The position numbers and the translations under genes were made by a program. A stretch of 64,000 bases of DNA, taken from Kineosporia succinea. Its GTDB lineage: Bacteria > Actinomycetota > Actinomycetes > Actinomycetales > Kineosporiaceae. The stretch lies in the NCBI RefSeq assembly GCF_030811555.1, contig NZ_JAUSQZ010000001.1:6321241-6385240 (forward strand), given 5' to 3'. Positions 50,054-59,846 of the stretch are shown here, piece after piece; the first letter of the stretch is position 1, and every line of letters starts with the position of its first letter. The notes under the pieces are model-generated. The model was not told where the DNA came from and searched no databases. It was given only the letters and a program-made list of their open reading frames with translations.

Positions 50054-52222
50054 CTATCCCTCGTGGACCGGGTCCTGCGTCCGGGTCCCCGCCGGAGGTT
50101 CGTGCTGCTGGCCCGGGGGAGCGATGTCCGAGTGCCCCGGCCACCACGCCGCGTGCCCGAACAGCGCCGTCAGCGCCGGTGTGAAGAACATCGACATCAC
50201 GAACGCCGCGATGGTGATGCCGAACGACACCGCGAAGCCCATCGTGGTGAGCAGCGAGTTGCCCGCCAGCATCAGCGAGGCGAACGTGCCGGCCAGGATC
50301 ACCCCGGCCGCGGCGATCGTCGGCCCGGCGTGCCGCACGGCCTGGGCCGCGGCCTCCCGGGGATCCTTGCCGTCCCGGGCCTCCTCGCGCAGCCGGGCCA
50401 CCATCAGGATGTTGTAGTCGGTCCCGAGGGCGACCACGAACAGATAGATGTAGATCGGCAGCAGGAAGATCAGGCCCGGGTCACCCTTGATCATCTGGAA
50501 CACGATGGTCGCCGCGCCCAGGGTGGCCGCGAAGCCGAGCCCGACCGACAGCATCAGGTACCACGGCGCCACGAGACTGCGCAGCAGCACCATCAGGATG
50601 AGCAGGATGATGAGCGCCGCCACCGGGAACACGACCGAGTAGTCGCGGTTCATCGCGGCCTGGAAGTCGACGAACACCCCCGACGTCCCGGCCACGTAGG
50701 CGACCGTCCCGTCCGGCGCCGCCTCGGAGGCGGCCGGGCGCAGCCGGTCCTTCACCGTCTCCAGCGCCCGGGTGGACGCCGAGTCCGCGTCGAGGATCGT
50801 CATCACCAGCGCGGTGCCCGGGTCGGCCTGCGACAGCGTCGACGCGCTCACCTGCCCGACCCCGTCGACCCCGCCGATGGTGTCGGCGAACGTCTTCACC
50901 TCGGCCTCGGTCAGGGCCTGCCCGTCGGAGGCGTGCAGGATGATCGGCGTCGGGTCGGTCGCGCCCGCGCTGAAGCCCTTGGCCTCCATCGTGGCGGTGG
51001 CCCGGGCCGACTCGACGTCGCTCGAGGAACCGGCCGATCCCAGGTCGAACGTCGGGTTGAACGACAGCGCGAACACCGACAGCACCAGGAGGAACGCACC
51101 GGAGAGCGCCGCGTACCGCACCGGGTGGGCTCCCAGCGACGCCCCGACCCGGGCGAACCGCGTCCCGGTCGGCTGCTGCCGCCACTTCTTCGACGGCCAG
51201 AACAGCGCCCGGCCCAGCAGCGTCACCACGGCCGGCACCAGCGTCAGCGCCGCGACCAGGGTCACCGCGACCGCCACGGCCAGCGACGGCCCGATCGACT
51301 GGAAGATGCCCAGTGACGAGAGCACCAGCGTCATGAAGGCCACGAACACCGCACCACCGGCGGACGCGATGGCCTCACCGGCCCGCTCGATGGCGTGCGC
51401 CACGGCACTGCGGTGTTCCTCCCCGTCCCGCCGCGCCTCGCGGTAGCGGAACAGGAAGAACAGGATGTAGTCGGTGCCGATGCCGAACAGCACCACGATC
51501 AGGATGACGCTGGTGGACGGGTCGTGGTTGAGGTCGAACGCCTTCTCGACCATCGCGATCAGGCCCCCGGCCACCACCGACACCAGGCCGACCAGGAACA
51601 GCGGCATGACCGCGATCAGCACACTGCGGAAGATGATGCCCAGGAGCACCACGATCAGCAGGATCGTGGCGACGAAGACGATCGCCTCGGCGTTCTGCCC
51701 GGACTGGGTCTGGTCGTACCCCTGCGCCAGCGAGCCGGTCACGCCCTGCTCCAGGCCGCTGCCGCCGACCGCCGCGTCCAGGCTGTCGCGCAGATCCTTC
51801 ACCTGGTCGAGGTCTTCGGGGTCCTGCCCGGTGACGCCCGGCGCCAGGCCGATGTTGACGATGGCCGCCTCGCCCGACGGCGACGGGATCGGCGCGTCGA
51901 CCGTGCCGAACGCGTCACCCAGTTTCAGGCCCTTGCTGATCTCGGTGATCTTCGCCAGGTCGGCCTCGGTCAGCCTGGCGTCGTCGGCGCGGTCGAAGAC
52001 GATCGTCGCGCCGGACTGCTGGGTCTGCGGAAAAGCCTCGTCCAGCAGTTCATAACCCTTGATGGAGTCATACTTGTTCGGCAGGAAGTCCGCCTGGTCG
52101 GTGGTCGCGGTGACGGTCGGTGCGAGCACCACCGACAGCACGGCGAAAATCACCCACCCGAGAATCACCCACCACGGTCTCTGCGAGACCACATGGCCGA
52201 GACCTCTGAAAACCCGTGTCAC
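50054..52222 (-). CDS. MmpL/RND family transporter
   Basis: The 722-aa protein has the RND pattern of two repeats, each with one helix, a large extracytoplasmic loop and five helices. First-half GIGTDYILFFLFRYREA and second-half ALGTDYNILMVARLREEA are the MMPL GxxxDY motifs that carry the proton-relay Asp-Tyr pairs. The GTG at 52222 has GGAGGGG upstream. Such proteins export lipids, pigments or drugs; cargo is unknown. Confidence 0.9.
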   Translation of the reverse strand: MTRVFRGLGHVVSQRPWWVILGWVIFAVLSVVLAPTVTATTDQADFLPNKYDSIKGYELLDEAFPQTQQSGATIVFDRADDARLTEADLAKITEISKGLKLGDAFGTVDAPIPSPSGEAAIVNIGLAPGVTGQDPEDLDQVKDLRDSLDAAVGGSGLEQGVTGSLAQGYDQTQSGQNAEAIVFVATILLIVVLLGIIFRSVLIAVMPLFLVGLVSVVAGGLIAMVEKAFDLNHDPSTSVILIVVLFGIGTDYILFFLFRYREARRDGEEHRSAVAHAIERAGEAIASAGGAVFVAFMTLVLSSLGIFQSIGPSLAVAVAVTLVAALTLVPAVVTLLGRALFWPSKKWRQQPTGTRFARVGASLGAHPVRYAALSGAFLLVLSVFALSFNPTFDLGSAGSSSDVESARATATMEAKGFSAGATDPTPIILHASDGQALTEAEVKTFADTIGGVDGVGQVSASTLSQADPGTALVMTILDADSASTRALETVKDRLRPAASEAAPDGTVAYVAGTSGVFVDFQAAMNRDYSVVFPVAALIILLILMVLLRSLVAPWYLMLSVGLGFAATLGAATIVFQMIKGDPGLIFLLPIYIYLFVVALGTDYNILMVARLREEARDGKDPREAAAQAVRHAGPTIAAAGVILAGTFASLMLAGNSLLTTMGFAVSFGITIAAFVMSMFFTPALTALFGHAAWWPGHSDIAPPGQQHEPPAGTRTQDPVHEG

Positions 52223-52520
52223 TGCAACCCCTCCATCGCACCGATGTGCTCCGGTTCTTCACCCGTTCACATCCCGGCCGGCCGAGGGCGAGCGCAGGTG
52301 CCGAAAAGGAAAAACGACAACTGGCGGACGTCTTTGGGCGCCATTGCGCTCACGACGGACCGAGGATTCCCCACACGTAACGCGCAGACCCTATCCAAAG
52401 GCCGGTTCGGTTCGCGCGCAATTGTTCGGCAGGCGTTCCGGGAATGACGAACGAATGACCGAAAGGGCAGCGCACGCATCGGAAATCGACAGGTGCGGGA
52501 AAGGGGAATAGGGACAGGAA
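52223..52520. promoter_or_regulatory. Intergenic region upstream of the MmpL gene
   Basis: About 300 bases with lower GC than the flanks and no coding frame lie between the MmpL start and the terminator of the next gene. It should carry the MmpL promoter; no clear operator is visible. Confidence 0.4.
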
Positions 52521-52548
52521 AGGGCCGGACCCGGGGGAGTCCGGCCCT
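52521..52548 (-). terminator. Terminator of the Pro-rich membrane protein gene
   Basis: AGGGCCGGAC and its exact complement flank an 8-base loop, 12 bases past the stop at 52561 on the minus strand. Confidence 0.7.
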
Positions 52549-52560
52549 GCTCGCCTGCTT

Positions 52561-54213
52561 CTACCGCCCGGCCCGGTCCTGCAACGTGGCGACGAGCTTC
52601 TTCACGTCGATCTGGGCGACCCCGCGCACCAGGCCCTCGCCGTAGTAGGGCACCGAGTACTGCACCCGCGCACCGCCCAGCGCCCGCGAGCGCACCAGGG
52701 CGTCCGCGCGGGCGTCCGCCATCGCGTCCTTCATCTCCCCGGCCGCCGAGCGCGTCGTGCAGCCGATGGTGCGGGCCTGGTCGCTCCGGAAGGTCAGCGC
52801 GGTGGTGCAGGCGCCGACCCCCTTCTTGCCGTCGACCTCGAACGAGGCGGTCAGGGCGATACGTGAGGTTGCTGCCGCGTCGTCGCCCCCGGCCGTGGCG
52901 TACGTCGTGACCTTCACCTTGTACGAGCACTTCTCGAGGGTGCAGTCGACCGTGGGCACGCCGAGGGCGAGGTCGACCCCGGCGTCGAGCACGTCGTCGA
53001 GCGTGCCGGCCTGCTGCGCGAGCTCGTCGTAGACCTTCGAGACCTGGGCGGCGTCGAGCGGGGTGAGGGTGACCCCGTCGAAGGTGGTGGTGGCCGGGCC
53101 GGGATCGCGGTCCGCGACCGGGCGCGTGAACGAGACCTCGTCGGTGCTCCCGCCCGGGTTCTGAGGGCCCTGCGGATTCTGCGGGTTCTGCGGGGCGTCG
53201 GCCCCGTCGCCCGTCTCGCCGGTGAACACGGCGTCGGGCACGTGCAGCAGGGTGTGGGGGGACGCGGCGGTCACGTAGATCGCCCCGGCGGGGGTCTCGG
53301 CCATCAGGGCGGGGGTGCCGTTCAGGGTCACCGCGGTGTTGCCGGTGCCGCTGTTCGGTTGCCCGGCGGCCGTGGTTCCGTCGGTCGGTGGGGTGAAGTC
53401 GCTGGTGGACGCGTTGATCGCGTCGAGCACGGCCTCACCGGCCGCTTCGGGGGACTCGGGCACGGAGCCGTCGACGGACAGCGTGTCCAGGTCGCCCGGG
53501 CTCATCGACACCCAGCTCCGGGCGCCGCCACCGCTGACATAGGGCAGGAGGGTCCGCACCGCGCTCGCGCCGAGCTGGGCGTAGAGGGAACCGTCGGTGC
53601 GCATGATCGGTGCGACGGCGCTGTGGATCCGGGCGGTGCCGGTGTAGTCGCCGAAGCTGGTCAGCTGCACGTCGTAGGTGCCGTCGTCGAAGCGCAGGCC
53701 CGGGGCCTCCTTCAGCGCGTTCGCGGCCTCGACGAACGGGGCCGCGTACCTCTCCCGCTTCTCGTCGGCGCTCTCACCGCTGCCGGCCAGCACGACGACC
53801 CCGGCGACGGCCGCGAGCGCGAGCACCAGGAGGCCGCCGAGCACGCCGACGAGGATGCGCTTCTGCCTGCGCGGCATGGGGGTTCGGGGCTGTGGGGCTC
53901 CCCAGGCGGGCGGCGGGCCCCACCCGGGCTGAGGTGTGCCGGCCGGTGGTGCGCCCGCGCCGGCCGGTGGTGCGTCCGCGCCGGCCGGAGTGCCCCAGCC
54001 GGGCTGCGGTGAGCCGGCCGGGACGGCGCCGGGGGATGCGCCCCAGGCCGCAGCGGGCGAGGATCCCGGTGTCACGTGCGGGGTTTGGGGGTTCGCCCAG
54101 ACGGTCGCGCCGGGTGCGTCCGGCCCGGGGGAACCGGGCCGGCCCGGCTGACGGGACGCCGCGGGCGTCCCCGGTCCGACGGGTTCCTGCTGACCTGAGT
54201 CCTGCTGATCCAC
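52561..54213 (-). CDS. Pro-rich membrane-anchored extracytoplasmic protein
   Basis: The 550-aa protein begins with ~115 Pro/Gly/Ala-rich cytoplasmic residues containing repeats of PPAGAGAPPAGTPQPGWG type. A basic stop (MPRRQKR), one membrane helix at ~120-142 and a large external domain follow. The external domain (FVEAANALKEAPGLRFDDGTYD..., later CTLEKCSYKVKV with two Cys) resembles LppX/LprG-like or DUF-type substrate-binding proteins of actinobacteria. The GTG at 54213 (or TTG at 54216) starts the Pro-rich region. Function is unknown; the MmpL gene downstream on the same strand is separated by a terminator. Confidence 0.65.
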   Translation of the reverse strand: MDQQDSGQQEPVGPGTPAASRQPGRPGSPGPDAPGATVWANPQTPHVTPGSSPAAAWGASPGAVPAGSPQPGWGTPAGADAPPAGAGAPPAGTPQPGWGPPPAWGAPQPRTPMPRRQKRILVGVLGGLLVLALAAVAGVVVLAGSGESADEKRERYAAPFVEAANALKEAPGLRFDDGTYDVQLTSFGDYTGTARIHSAVAPIMRTDGSLYAQLGASAVRTLLPYVSGGGARSWVSMSPGDLDTLSVDGSVPESPEAAGEAVLDAINASTSDFTPPTDGTTAAGQPNSGTGNTAVTLNGTPALMAETPAGAIYVTAASPHTLLHVPDAVFTGETGDGADAPQNPQNPQGPQNPGGSTDEVSFTRPVADRDPGPATTTFDGVTLTPLDAAQVSKVYDELAQQAGTLDDVLDAGVDLALGVPTVDCTLEKCSYKVKVTTYATAGGDDAAATSRIALTASFEVDGKKGVGACTTALTFRSDQARTIGCTTRSAAGEMKDAMADARADALVRSRALGGARVQYSVPYYGEGLVRGVAQIDVKKLVATLQDRAGR

Positions 54214-54531
54214 CAACGCCCCACAGCCACGCGTGTCCCGGGGCGCAACCCGAAGAATGCCCCCACTCCGGGCGCGGACACTAGCAGGCACGGGCGACAG
54301 GCAGGTTTCCGGGCCGGAGTGCGAACACCCAGGTGAGAGACCGGTGCGGCTCGTGAGCGGGCGCCGGGCGGGCCCGCACCGTGACGCAACCCACCCGGGA
54401 AGGTGACGGTTACGGGCGCGGGTGCGCCGACGCGTCCTCAAGCAGCACCGCCGGCAGCACACCCGACCACCCCGCCGGCCCGCGACCGGCAGCGTGGACG
54501 GGGTGCCCGAAAGAATCCGCCGGCACGTTCC
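54214..54531. other. Intergenic, no gene seen
   Basis: These 318 bases separate the Pro-rich protein start from the stop of the TIM-barrel gene. They are GC-rich and contain no coding frame or strong palindrome. Confidence 0.4.
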
Positions 54532-55386
54532 TTACAGCTGTCCCGCCACCGTCTCGTCGAACGCCTTCACCACGCGTGCGACGACCTGGGCGGGATCGGC
54601 GTCCCAGAGCTCCTGGTTGAAGATCTCGACCTCGACGTCACCGGTGTACCCGGCGTCGAGCACCAGCCGGGTGATCGACGCGAAGTCCACGTGACCGTCA
54701 CCCATCAGCCCGCGCGAGAGCAGGGCGTCGCCGGGGAACGGGGTGATCCAGTCGCCCACCTGGTACGAGGCGATCCGGCCCTCGGCCCCGGCCCGCGAGA
54801 TCTGCGCCGGCAGGGTCGGGTCCCACCACACGTGGAAGGTGTCGACCACCACGCCCGCCACCTTCGCGGGCAGGTCACAGACCAGGTCGAGCGCCTCCCG
54901 CAGCGTGGAGACCACGCCCCGGTCGGCCGCGTAGATGGGGTGCATCGGCTCGACCGCCAGCACCACCCCGGCCCCGGCCGCGTCCGCCGCCAGGTCGCCC
55001 ACGGCCTCGGCCGCCCGGGCGCGGGCGCTCGCCAGGTCGCGGTCGCCGGCGGGCAGCCCACCGGCCACCAGCACCAGGACCGGCGCCGAGCCGGGAGCCC
55101 CGGCCTCGGCCAGGGTGGCGATCTCGTCGATGGCGCGCCGGTTCTGGTCCAGCGCCCGGGCCCGCTCGGCCGGGTCGGACGCGGTGAAGAACCCGCCCCG
55201 GCACAGACTCGAGACCCGCAGCCCGGAGTCGGAGACCATGGTCGCGGCCCGGCCGAGCCCGACCTCGGCGACCGGCTCGCGCCACAGCCCGATCGAGGTG
55301 ATGCCCGCCTCGGCCGTGAGTGACAGTGCGGTGGCCAGGTCCGCGTGCTTGATCGTGGCCTGGTTCAGGGAGAGCCGGGGGTTCAT
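54532..55386 (-). CDS. Sugar phosphate isomerase/epimerase family TIM barrel
   Basis: The 284-aa protein has the AP-endonuclease-2/xylose-isomerase-like barrel. VVLAVEPMHP supplies the first Glu ligand, VVVDTFHVWWDP the Asp/His pair, and VEVEIFNQELW the late Glu. Members interconvert keto sugars or dehydrate inositol derivatives with a divalent metal. Its ATG overlaps the DUF993 stop, making it the last gene of the leftward sugar operon. Confidence 0.87.
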   Translation of the reverse strand: MNPRLSLNQATIKHADLATALSLTAEAGITSIGLWREPVAEVGLGRAATMVSDSGLRVSSLCRGGFFTASDPAERARALDQNRRAIDEIATLAEAGAPGSAPVLVLVAGGLPAGDRDLASARARAAEAVGDLAADAAGAGVVLAVEPMHPIYAADRGVVSTLREALDLVCDLPAKVAGVVVDTFHVWWDPTLPAQISRAGAEGRIASYQVGDWITPFPGDALLSRGLMGDGHVDFASITRLVLDAGYTGDVEVEIFNQELWDADPAQVVARVVKAFDETVAGQL

Positions 55387-56564
55387 GCGCGCACCACCGT
55401 CGGCACGGGCACGCCGTTCAGGCTCAGCAACCGGTTCCAGCGGTACGCGGCCAGTTCCGGTTCTTCCAGCGCCCCGACGTCGTCGGCCAGCTCGATCAGC
55501 CTCGACAGGTGCGGCAGGCCCCGCGCCGCGTGCAGCCCGCCGACCATGGTGAACGCCGGCTGGTGCCCGTTCAGCCAGGCCAGGAACGCGATGCCGGTCT
55601 TGTAGTGGAACGTCGGCGCCTCGAACACGTGCCGCGCCAGGGCCTCGGTCGGGCCGAGGACGCGGTGGTAGCGGTCGTGCTCGCCCGCGTCGAGGGCCTG
55701 CACGGCAGCGGACGCGTGGGGCGCCAGGGCGGCGAACGCGCCCAGGAGGGCGTCGGAGTGGCGGACGCCGTCACCGGCGATGAGACCGACGTAGTGGTAG
55801 TCGTCGCCGGTGAACATGGCCACGCCCTCGGGGAGCTGGGCCCGCAGGGTGATCTCGTGCCCGGCGTCGAGCAGGCTCATCTTGATACCGCGCACCTTGT
55901 CCGCGTGCGCGGAGATGATCCGGGCGACCACGTCGATGCGCCCGCCCACGCTCAGCCCGGGCCCGAAGTACCCGGCCAGCTGCGGGTCGAACGCCTCGCC
56001 GAGCCAGTGCAGCACCACCGGGGAGCCGGCCCGCCCGAGCACCTCGGCGTACACCCGCTCGTAGTCGGCGGCCGAGGTCGCGGCCCGCGCCAGGTGGCGT
56101 GAGGCCATGAGAACCACGCCCGCGCCGTTGTTCTCGGCGTGCTCCAGCTGCTCGAGGTACGCGGTGACCACCGCGTCCAGGGTGACCACGTCGTCCTCGA
56201 GGTGGTCGGTGTTCACCCCCACCACGAGCGCGCCCCCGGTCGAGGCCGCCTCGGCCGCGCTGCGCGTGACGAGCTCACGCACGGCGGCGGGATCGAGGCC
56301 CATGTTGCGCTGGGCGGTGTCCATCGCGTCGGCGACGCCCAGACCCCACGACCAGAGGTGACGCCGGAACGCGAGCGTGGCGTCCCAGTCGATGTCGGCG
56401 GGCGCACCGGGAACGTTGTCACCGGCGACCCGGGGAACCACGTGCGCCGCCGCGTAGACGACCCGAGAGCGCAGCGGCCCGGCGGGGCGGTCGAAACGCG
56501 GGGGCTCGTTCAGGTCCCGGCTGCCGTGCACCCCCTCGGCGGTGATCGTGCCGATGGCGGGCAT
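55383..56564 (-). CDS. DUF993 (dihydrodipicolinate synthase-like) protein
   Basis: The 393-aa protein is a DUF993 member, an aldolase-type TIM barrel related to DapA. Segments include DIDWDATLAFRRHLWSWGLGVADAMDTAQRNMG, VVLHWLGEAFDP and IKMSLLD with the probable Schiff-base Lys. The family usually sits between Gfo/Idh/MocA and isomerase genes in sugar-catabolic clusters, as here. ATG 56564 shares a base with the stop of the upstream gene. Confidence 0.8.
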   Translation of the reverse strand: MPAIGTITAEGVHGSRDLNEPPRFDRPAGPLRSRVVYAAAHVVPRVAGDNVPGAPADIDWDATLAFRRHLWSWGLGVADAMDTAQRNMGLDPAAVRELVTRSAAEAASTGGALVVGVNTDHLEDDVVTLDAVVTAYLEQLEHAENNGAGVVLMASRHLARAATSAADYERVYAEVLGRAGSPVVLHWLGEAFDPQLAGYFGPGLSVGGRIDVVARIISAHADKVRGIKMSLLDAGHEITLRAQLPEGVAMFTGDDYHYVGLIAGDGVRHSDALLGAFAALAPHASAAVQALDAGEHDRYHRVLGPTEALARHVFEAPTFHYKTGIAFLAWLNGHQPAFTMVGGLHAARGLPHLSRLIELADDVGALEEPELAAYRWNRLLSLNGVPVPTVVRA

Positions 56565-57727
56565 CAGGCGTCGTCCCCGGCGGTCAGCGACGGCAGCTCG
56601 ATCCGGCGCCCGGTGCGGGAACTCTCGAGCCCGGCCTCGGCCAGCCGCACGCCGCGGGCCCCGGCCAGCAGGTCGAAGGTGTAGGGCGCGTCCTCGGCGA
56701 CGTGCCGCAGGAACTGTTCCCACTGCTCGCGGAAACCGTTGGCGTAGACGTCGTTGTCAGGGACCTCGGCCCAGTCGTCGAAGTAGTCGTGGGTCTCGGC
56801 CAGGTCGGGGTTCCAGACCGGCTTGGGGGTGCCGGTGCGGTGCTGGGCGCGGCAGCCGAACAGGCCGGCCACGGCGCTGCCGTGGGTGCCGTCGACCTGG
56901 AACTCGACGAGCTCCTTGCGGTTGACCCGCACCGCCCAGCTCGAGTTCAGCTGCGCGACCACGCCTCCGGCGAGCTCGAACACCGCGTAGGCGGCGTCGT
57001 CGGCGGTGGCCGCGTAGGCCTGGCCCTGCTCGTCCGAACGCTCGGGGATGTGCGTGACGGCCCGCGCGTAGACCGCCTCGACCGGCCCGAACAGGTTCTC
57101 CAGCACGTAGTTCCAGTGCGGGAACATGTCCGCGACGATGCCGCCGCCGTCCTCGCTGCGGTAGTTCCAGCTGGGGCGCTGCGCGGCCTGCCAGTCGCCC
57201 TCGAACACCCAGTAGCCGAACTCGCCGCGGATCGACAGCACCCGCCCGAAGAACCCGGACTCCACCAGCCGGGCGAGCTTGCGCAGGCCCGGCAGGTAGA
57301 GCTTGTCGTGCACCACGCCGTTCTTGACCCCGGCGGCCTTCGCCAGCGCGGCCAGCTCCAGAGCCTCCTCGAGGGTGCCGGCGGTCGGCTTCTCGGTGTA
57401 GACGGCCTTGCCCGCCGCGATCGCCCTGCGGATCGCCGGAACCCGCGCGCCGGTGATCTGGAAGTCGCCGTACACCGTCCATCGCGGGTCGCTCAGCGCG
57501 GCGTCGAGATCCGTGGTCCAGTCGGCGATGTCGTGCTTCTTGGCGATGTCGGCCAGCTTGCTCTCGCTGCGGCCGACCAGGATCGGCTCGACCTGCACCC
57601 GGGTGCCGTCGGACAGCTGGACGCCGCCCTCGGCGCGGATCGCGAGCACCGAGCGCAGCAGGTGCTGCCGGTAGCCCATGCGCCCGGAGACGCCGTTCAT
57701 GATGATGCCGATGGGGTCGTGTGCCAT
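56564..57727 (-). CDS. Gfo/Idh/MocA family oxidoreductase 1
   Basis: The 387-aa protein starts PIGIIMNGVSGRMGYRQHL, a GxxGRMG-type Rossmann loop. It has VYTEKPTAGTLEEA, the E-K-P motif whose Lys helps hydride transfer. It first reads into a C-terminal alpha/beta domain with FPHWNYVLENLFG. It probably oxidises or reduces a sugar hydroxyl with NAD(P). It is the first gene of the leftward operon; ATG 57727 has GAGGAGT upstream, and the shared control region with LacI-type boxes lies ahead. Confidence 0.9.
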   Translation of the reverse strand: MAHDPIGIIMNGVSGRMGYRQHLLRSVLAIRAEGGVQLSDGTRVQVEPILVGRSESKLADIAKKHDIADWTTDLDAALSDPRWTVYGDFQITGARVPAIRRAIAAGKAVYTEKPTAGTLEEALELAALAKAAGVKNGVVHDKLYLPGLRKLARLVESGFFGRVLSIRGEFGYWVFEGDWQAAQRPSWNYRSEDGGGIVADMFPHWNYVLENLFGPVEAVYARAVTHIPERSDEQGQAYAATADDAAYAVFELAGGVVAQLNSSWAVRVNRKELVEFQVDGTHGSAVAGLFGCRAQHRTGTPKPVWNPDLAETHDYFDDWAEVPDNDVYANGFREQWEQFLRHVAEDAPYTFDLLAGARGVRLAEAGLESSRTGRRIELPSLTAGDDA

Positions 57728-57787
57728 GCCGACTCCTCGTTCTATGGCTCGCGCACAGGAAACACGCGTCGAGAAGGGACGCGCGGC

Positions 57788-57801
57788 GGTAAACGCTTTC
57801 C
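57788..57801. promoter_or_regulatory. LacI-family operator-like box 1
   Basis: GGTAAACGCTTTCC is a pseudo-palindrome around CG, the usual LacI/GalR form. It lies 61 bases upstream of the leftward oxidoreductase start. A second related box is at 57968-57981. Confidence 0.65.
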
Positions 57802-57967
57802 AGCAGACTGGCAGCCGACTCCCGGCCCGGTCAACCGATCCACGACCGTTCGTCGCACGACGGCCGCCACCTGCGGGTCAGTCTGACGACAGGTCGGATT
57901 CCTGAACAAAAAGTGGAGGGGGACCATTGCGGCGCCCTTCGTGACCTGTTTCACTGGAGCCCGCGCT

Positions 57968-57981
57968 GGATAGCGCTTTCC
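57968..57981. promoter_or_regulatory. LacI-family operator-like box 2
   Basis: GGATAGCGCTTTCC shares the CGCTTTCC half with box 1 and has an AGCGCT centre. It is 37 bases upstream of the first permease start. The 180-base spacing from box 1 would allow one repressor to control both divergent operons. No lacI gene is in the window. Confidence 0.65.
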
Positions 57982-58018
57982 CTGCGGCAGTGTGGCTTGG
58001 CAGGCAAGGAGGTCGGCC

Positions 58019-58963
58019 TTGAGTGTGGTCAGCGAGATCCGGGCGCTGAACAAGAGTCCCGGACGCTCCGGGCGCAAGGGCCAGGGGGTGAGGACCCACG
58101 ACGGGAAGGCGGCAGCCGTCTTCCTGGCACCCTGGCTGATCGGGCTGGTCGTGATCACGGCCGGGCCCATGCTGATGTCGTTGTATCTGTCCTTCACGGA
58201 CTACAACCTGCTCAGCGCAGCGAATTTCACCGGTCTGGAGAACATCCAGCGGATGCTGGACGACCAGCGTCTGGCGAACTCGCTCGGTGTCACCATGATC
58301 TACGTCTTCGTCTCCACCCCGATCCAGCTGGCCGTGGCGCTCGCCCTGGCCATCTTCCTGGACCGGGGGCTGCGCGGACTGGCCCTGTACCGCTCGATCT
58401 TCTACCTGCCCTCACTGCTCGGCTCGAGCGTGGCGGTGGCGGTGCTGTGGAAGCGGGTGTTCGGGGCCGAGGGCCTGGTGAACCAGTTCCTCGCGGTGTT
58501 CGGCATCGACGGCCCGGGCTGGATCTCACAGCCCTCGACCGCCCTGTCGACGCTGATCCTGCTCCACGTCTGGACTTTCGGTGCGCCGATGGTCATCTTC
58601 CTGGCCGGCCTGCGGCAGATCCCCCGGGAGTTCTACGAGGCGGCGGCGGTCGACGGGGCGAGCCGCTGGCAGCAGTTCCGCAACGTCACGCTGCCGATGC
58701 TCTCCCCGATCATCTTCTTCAACCTCGTGCTCGGCATCATCGGCGCGTTCCAGTCGTTCACCCAGGCCTTCGTGGTGTCCGACGGACGGGGCGGGCCCTC
58801 CGACTCGACGTTGTTCTTCACGCTGTACCTGTACCAGCAGGGCTTCGTGAACTTCAACATGGGCTACGCGTCGGCACTCGCCTGGCTGCTGCTGCTCATC
58901 GTCGCGGTGTTCACGGCCATCAACTTCTGGGCCTCGAAATTCTGGGTGTTCTATGACAACTGA
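58019..58963 (+). CDS. Carbohydrate ABC transporter permease (MalF-like)
   Basis: The 314-aa permease has six membrane helices and the EAA loop YEAAAVDGASRWQQFRNVTLPMLSP. The TTG at 58019 is chosen because AAGGAGGT ends five bases upstream. It is the first gene of the rightward sugar operon. It pairs with the next permease. No ATPase gene is present, as usual for actinobacterial sugar transporters that share MsiK-type ATPases. Confidence 0.92.
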   Translation: MSVVSEIRALNKSPGRSGRKGQGVRTHDGKAAAVFLAPWLIGLVVITAGPMLMSLYLSFTDYNLLSAANFTGLENIQRMLDDQRLANSLGVTMIYVFVSTPIQLAVALALAIFLDRGLRGLALYRSIFYLPSLLGSSVAVAVLWKRVFGAEGLVNQFLAVFGIDGPGWISQPSTALSTLILLHVWTFGAPMVIFLAGLRQIPREFYEAAAVDGASRWQQFRNVTLPMLSPIIFFNLVLGIIGAFQSFTQAFVVSDGRGGPSDSTLFFTLYLYQQGFVNFNMGYASALAWLLLLIVAVFTAINFWASKFWVFYDN

Positions 58964-59846
58964 TGCCCCGGTGGCGCCGCCCGTGGCCGTGCCCCCCTCC
59001 GCCGACCGGCCACGCACCACCTTCCGCGTGAGATCCGTGCTGAGGCACGGCGTCCTGCTCCTCGCCGCGTTCATCATGCTCTACCCGCTGCTGTGGATGC
59101 TGGCCAGCTCGATCCGGCCGGACAACGAGATCTTCAACAGCTACGGCATTTTCGTGAACACGTTCGACACCACGCACTACCCGGACGGGTGGAACGCGCT
59201 CGCCCGCCCGTTCAGCACCTACCTGCTGAACTCGGCGATCGTGGTGCTGGGCGCGATCCTCGGCAACCTGGTCTCCTGCTCGATGGCCGCGTACGCCTTC
59301 GCCCGGCTCGAGTTCCCCTTCAAGCGCACGGCTTTCACGATCATGCTGCTCACGATCATGCTGCCCGTGCACGTCGTGATCGTTCCGCAGTACATCCTGT
59401 GGGCGAACCTGGACCTGATCAACACGTTCGTGCCGCTGATCGCGCCGAAGATGCTGGCCACCGACGCCTTCTTCGTCTTCCTCATGGTGCAGTTCATCCG
59501 TGGCATCCCGCGTGAGCTCGACGAGGCGGCCCGCATCGACGGGGCCGGTCACGCCCGGATCTTCGGCCGCATCATCCTGCCCCTGATGGTGCCGGCCCTG
59601 GCGACCACCACGATCTTCACGTTCATCTGGACCTGGAACGACTTCTTCGCCCAGCTGATCTTCCTCACCGACCCGGACCTCTACACCGTGCCGGTCGCCC
59701 TGCGCTCGTTCATCGACGCGCAGGAGAACAGTTCTTTCGGCGCCCTGTTCGCGATGAGCGTCGTGTCCCTCGTCCCCATCTTCCTGGCGTTCCTGATCGG
59801 TCAGCGCTACCTGATCCAGGGCATCGCCACCACCGGAGGCAAGTGA
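58953..59846 (+). CDS. Carbohydrate ABC transporter permease (MalG-like)
   Basis: The 297-aa permease has six helices and the EAA loop LDEAARIDGAGHARIFGRIILPLMVP. LYPLLWMLASSIRP near the start is typical of the MalG branch. Its ATG overlaps the end of the first permease by 11 bases and its stop overlaps the binding-protein ATG (TGATG). Confidence 0.93.
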   Translation: MTTDAPVAPPVAVPPSADRPRTTFRVRSVLRHGVLLLAAFIMLYPLLWMLASSIRPDNEIFNSYGIFVNTFDTTHYPDGWNALARPFSTYLLNSAIVVLGAILGNLVSCSMAAYAFARLEFPFKRTAFTIMLLTIMLPVHVVIVPQYILWANLDLINTFVPLIAPKMLATDAFFVFLMVQFIRGIPRELDEAARIDGAGHARIFGRIILPLMVPALATTTIFTFIWTWNDFFAQLIFLTDPDLYTVPVALRSFIDAQENSSFGALFAMSVVSLVPIFLAFLIGQRYLIQGIATTGGK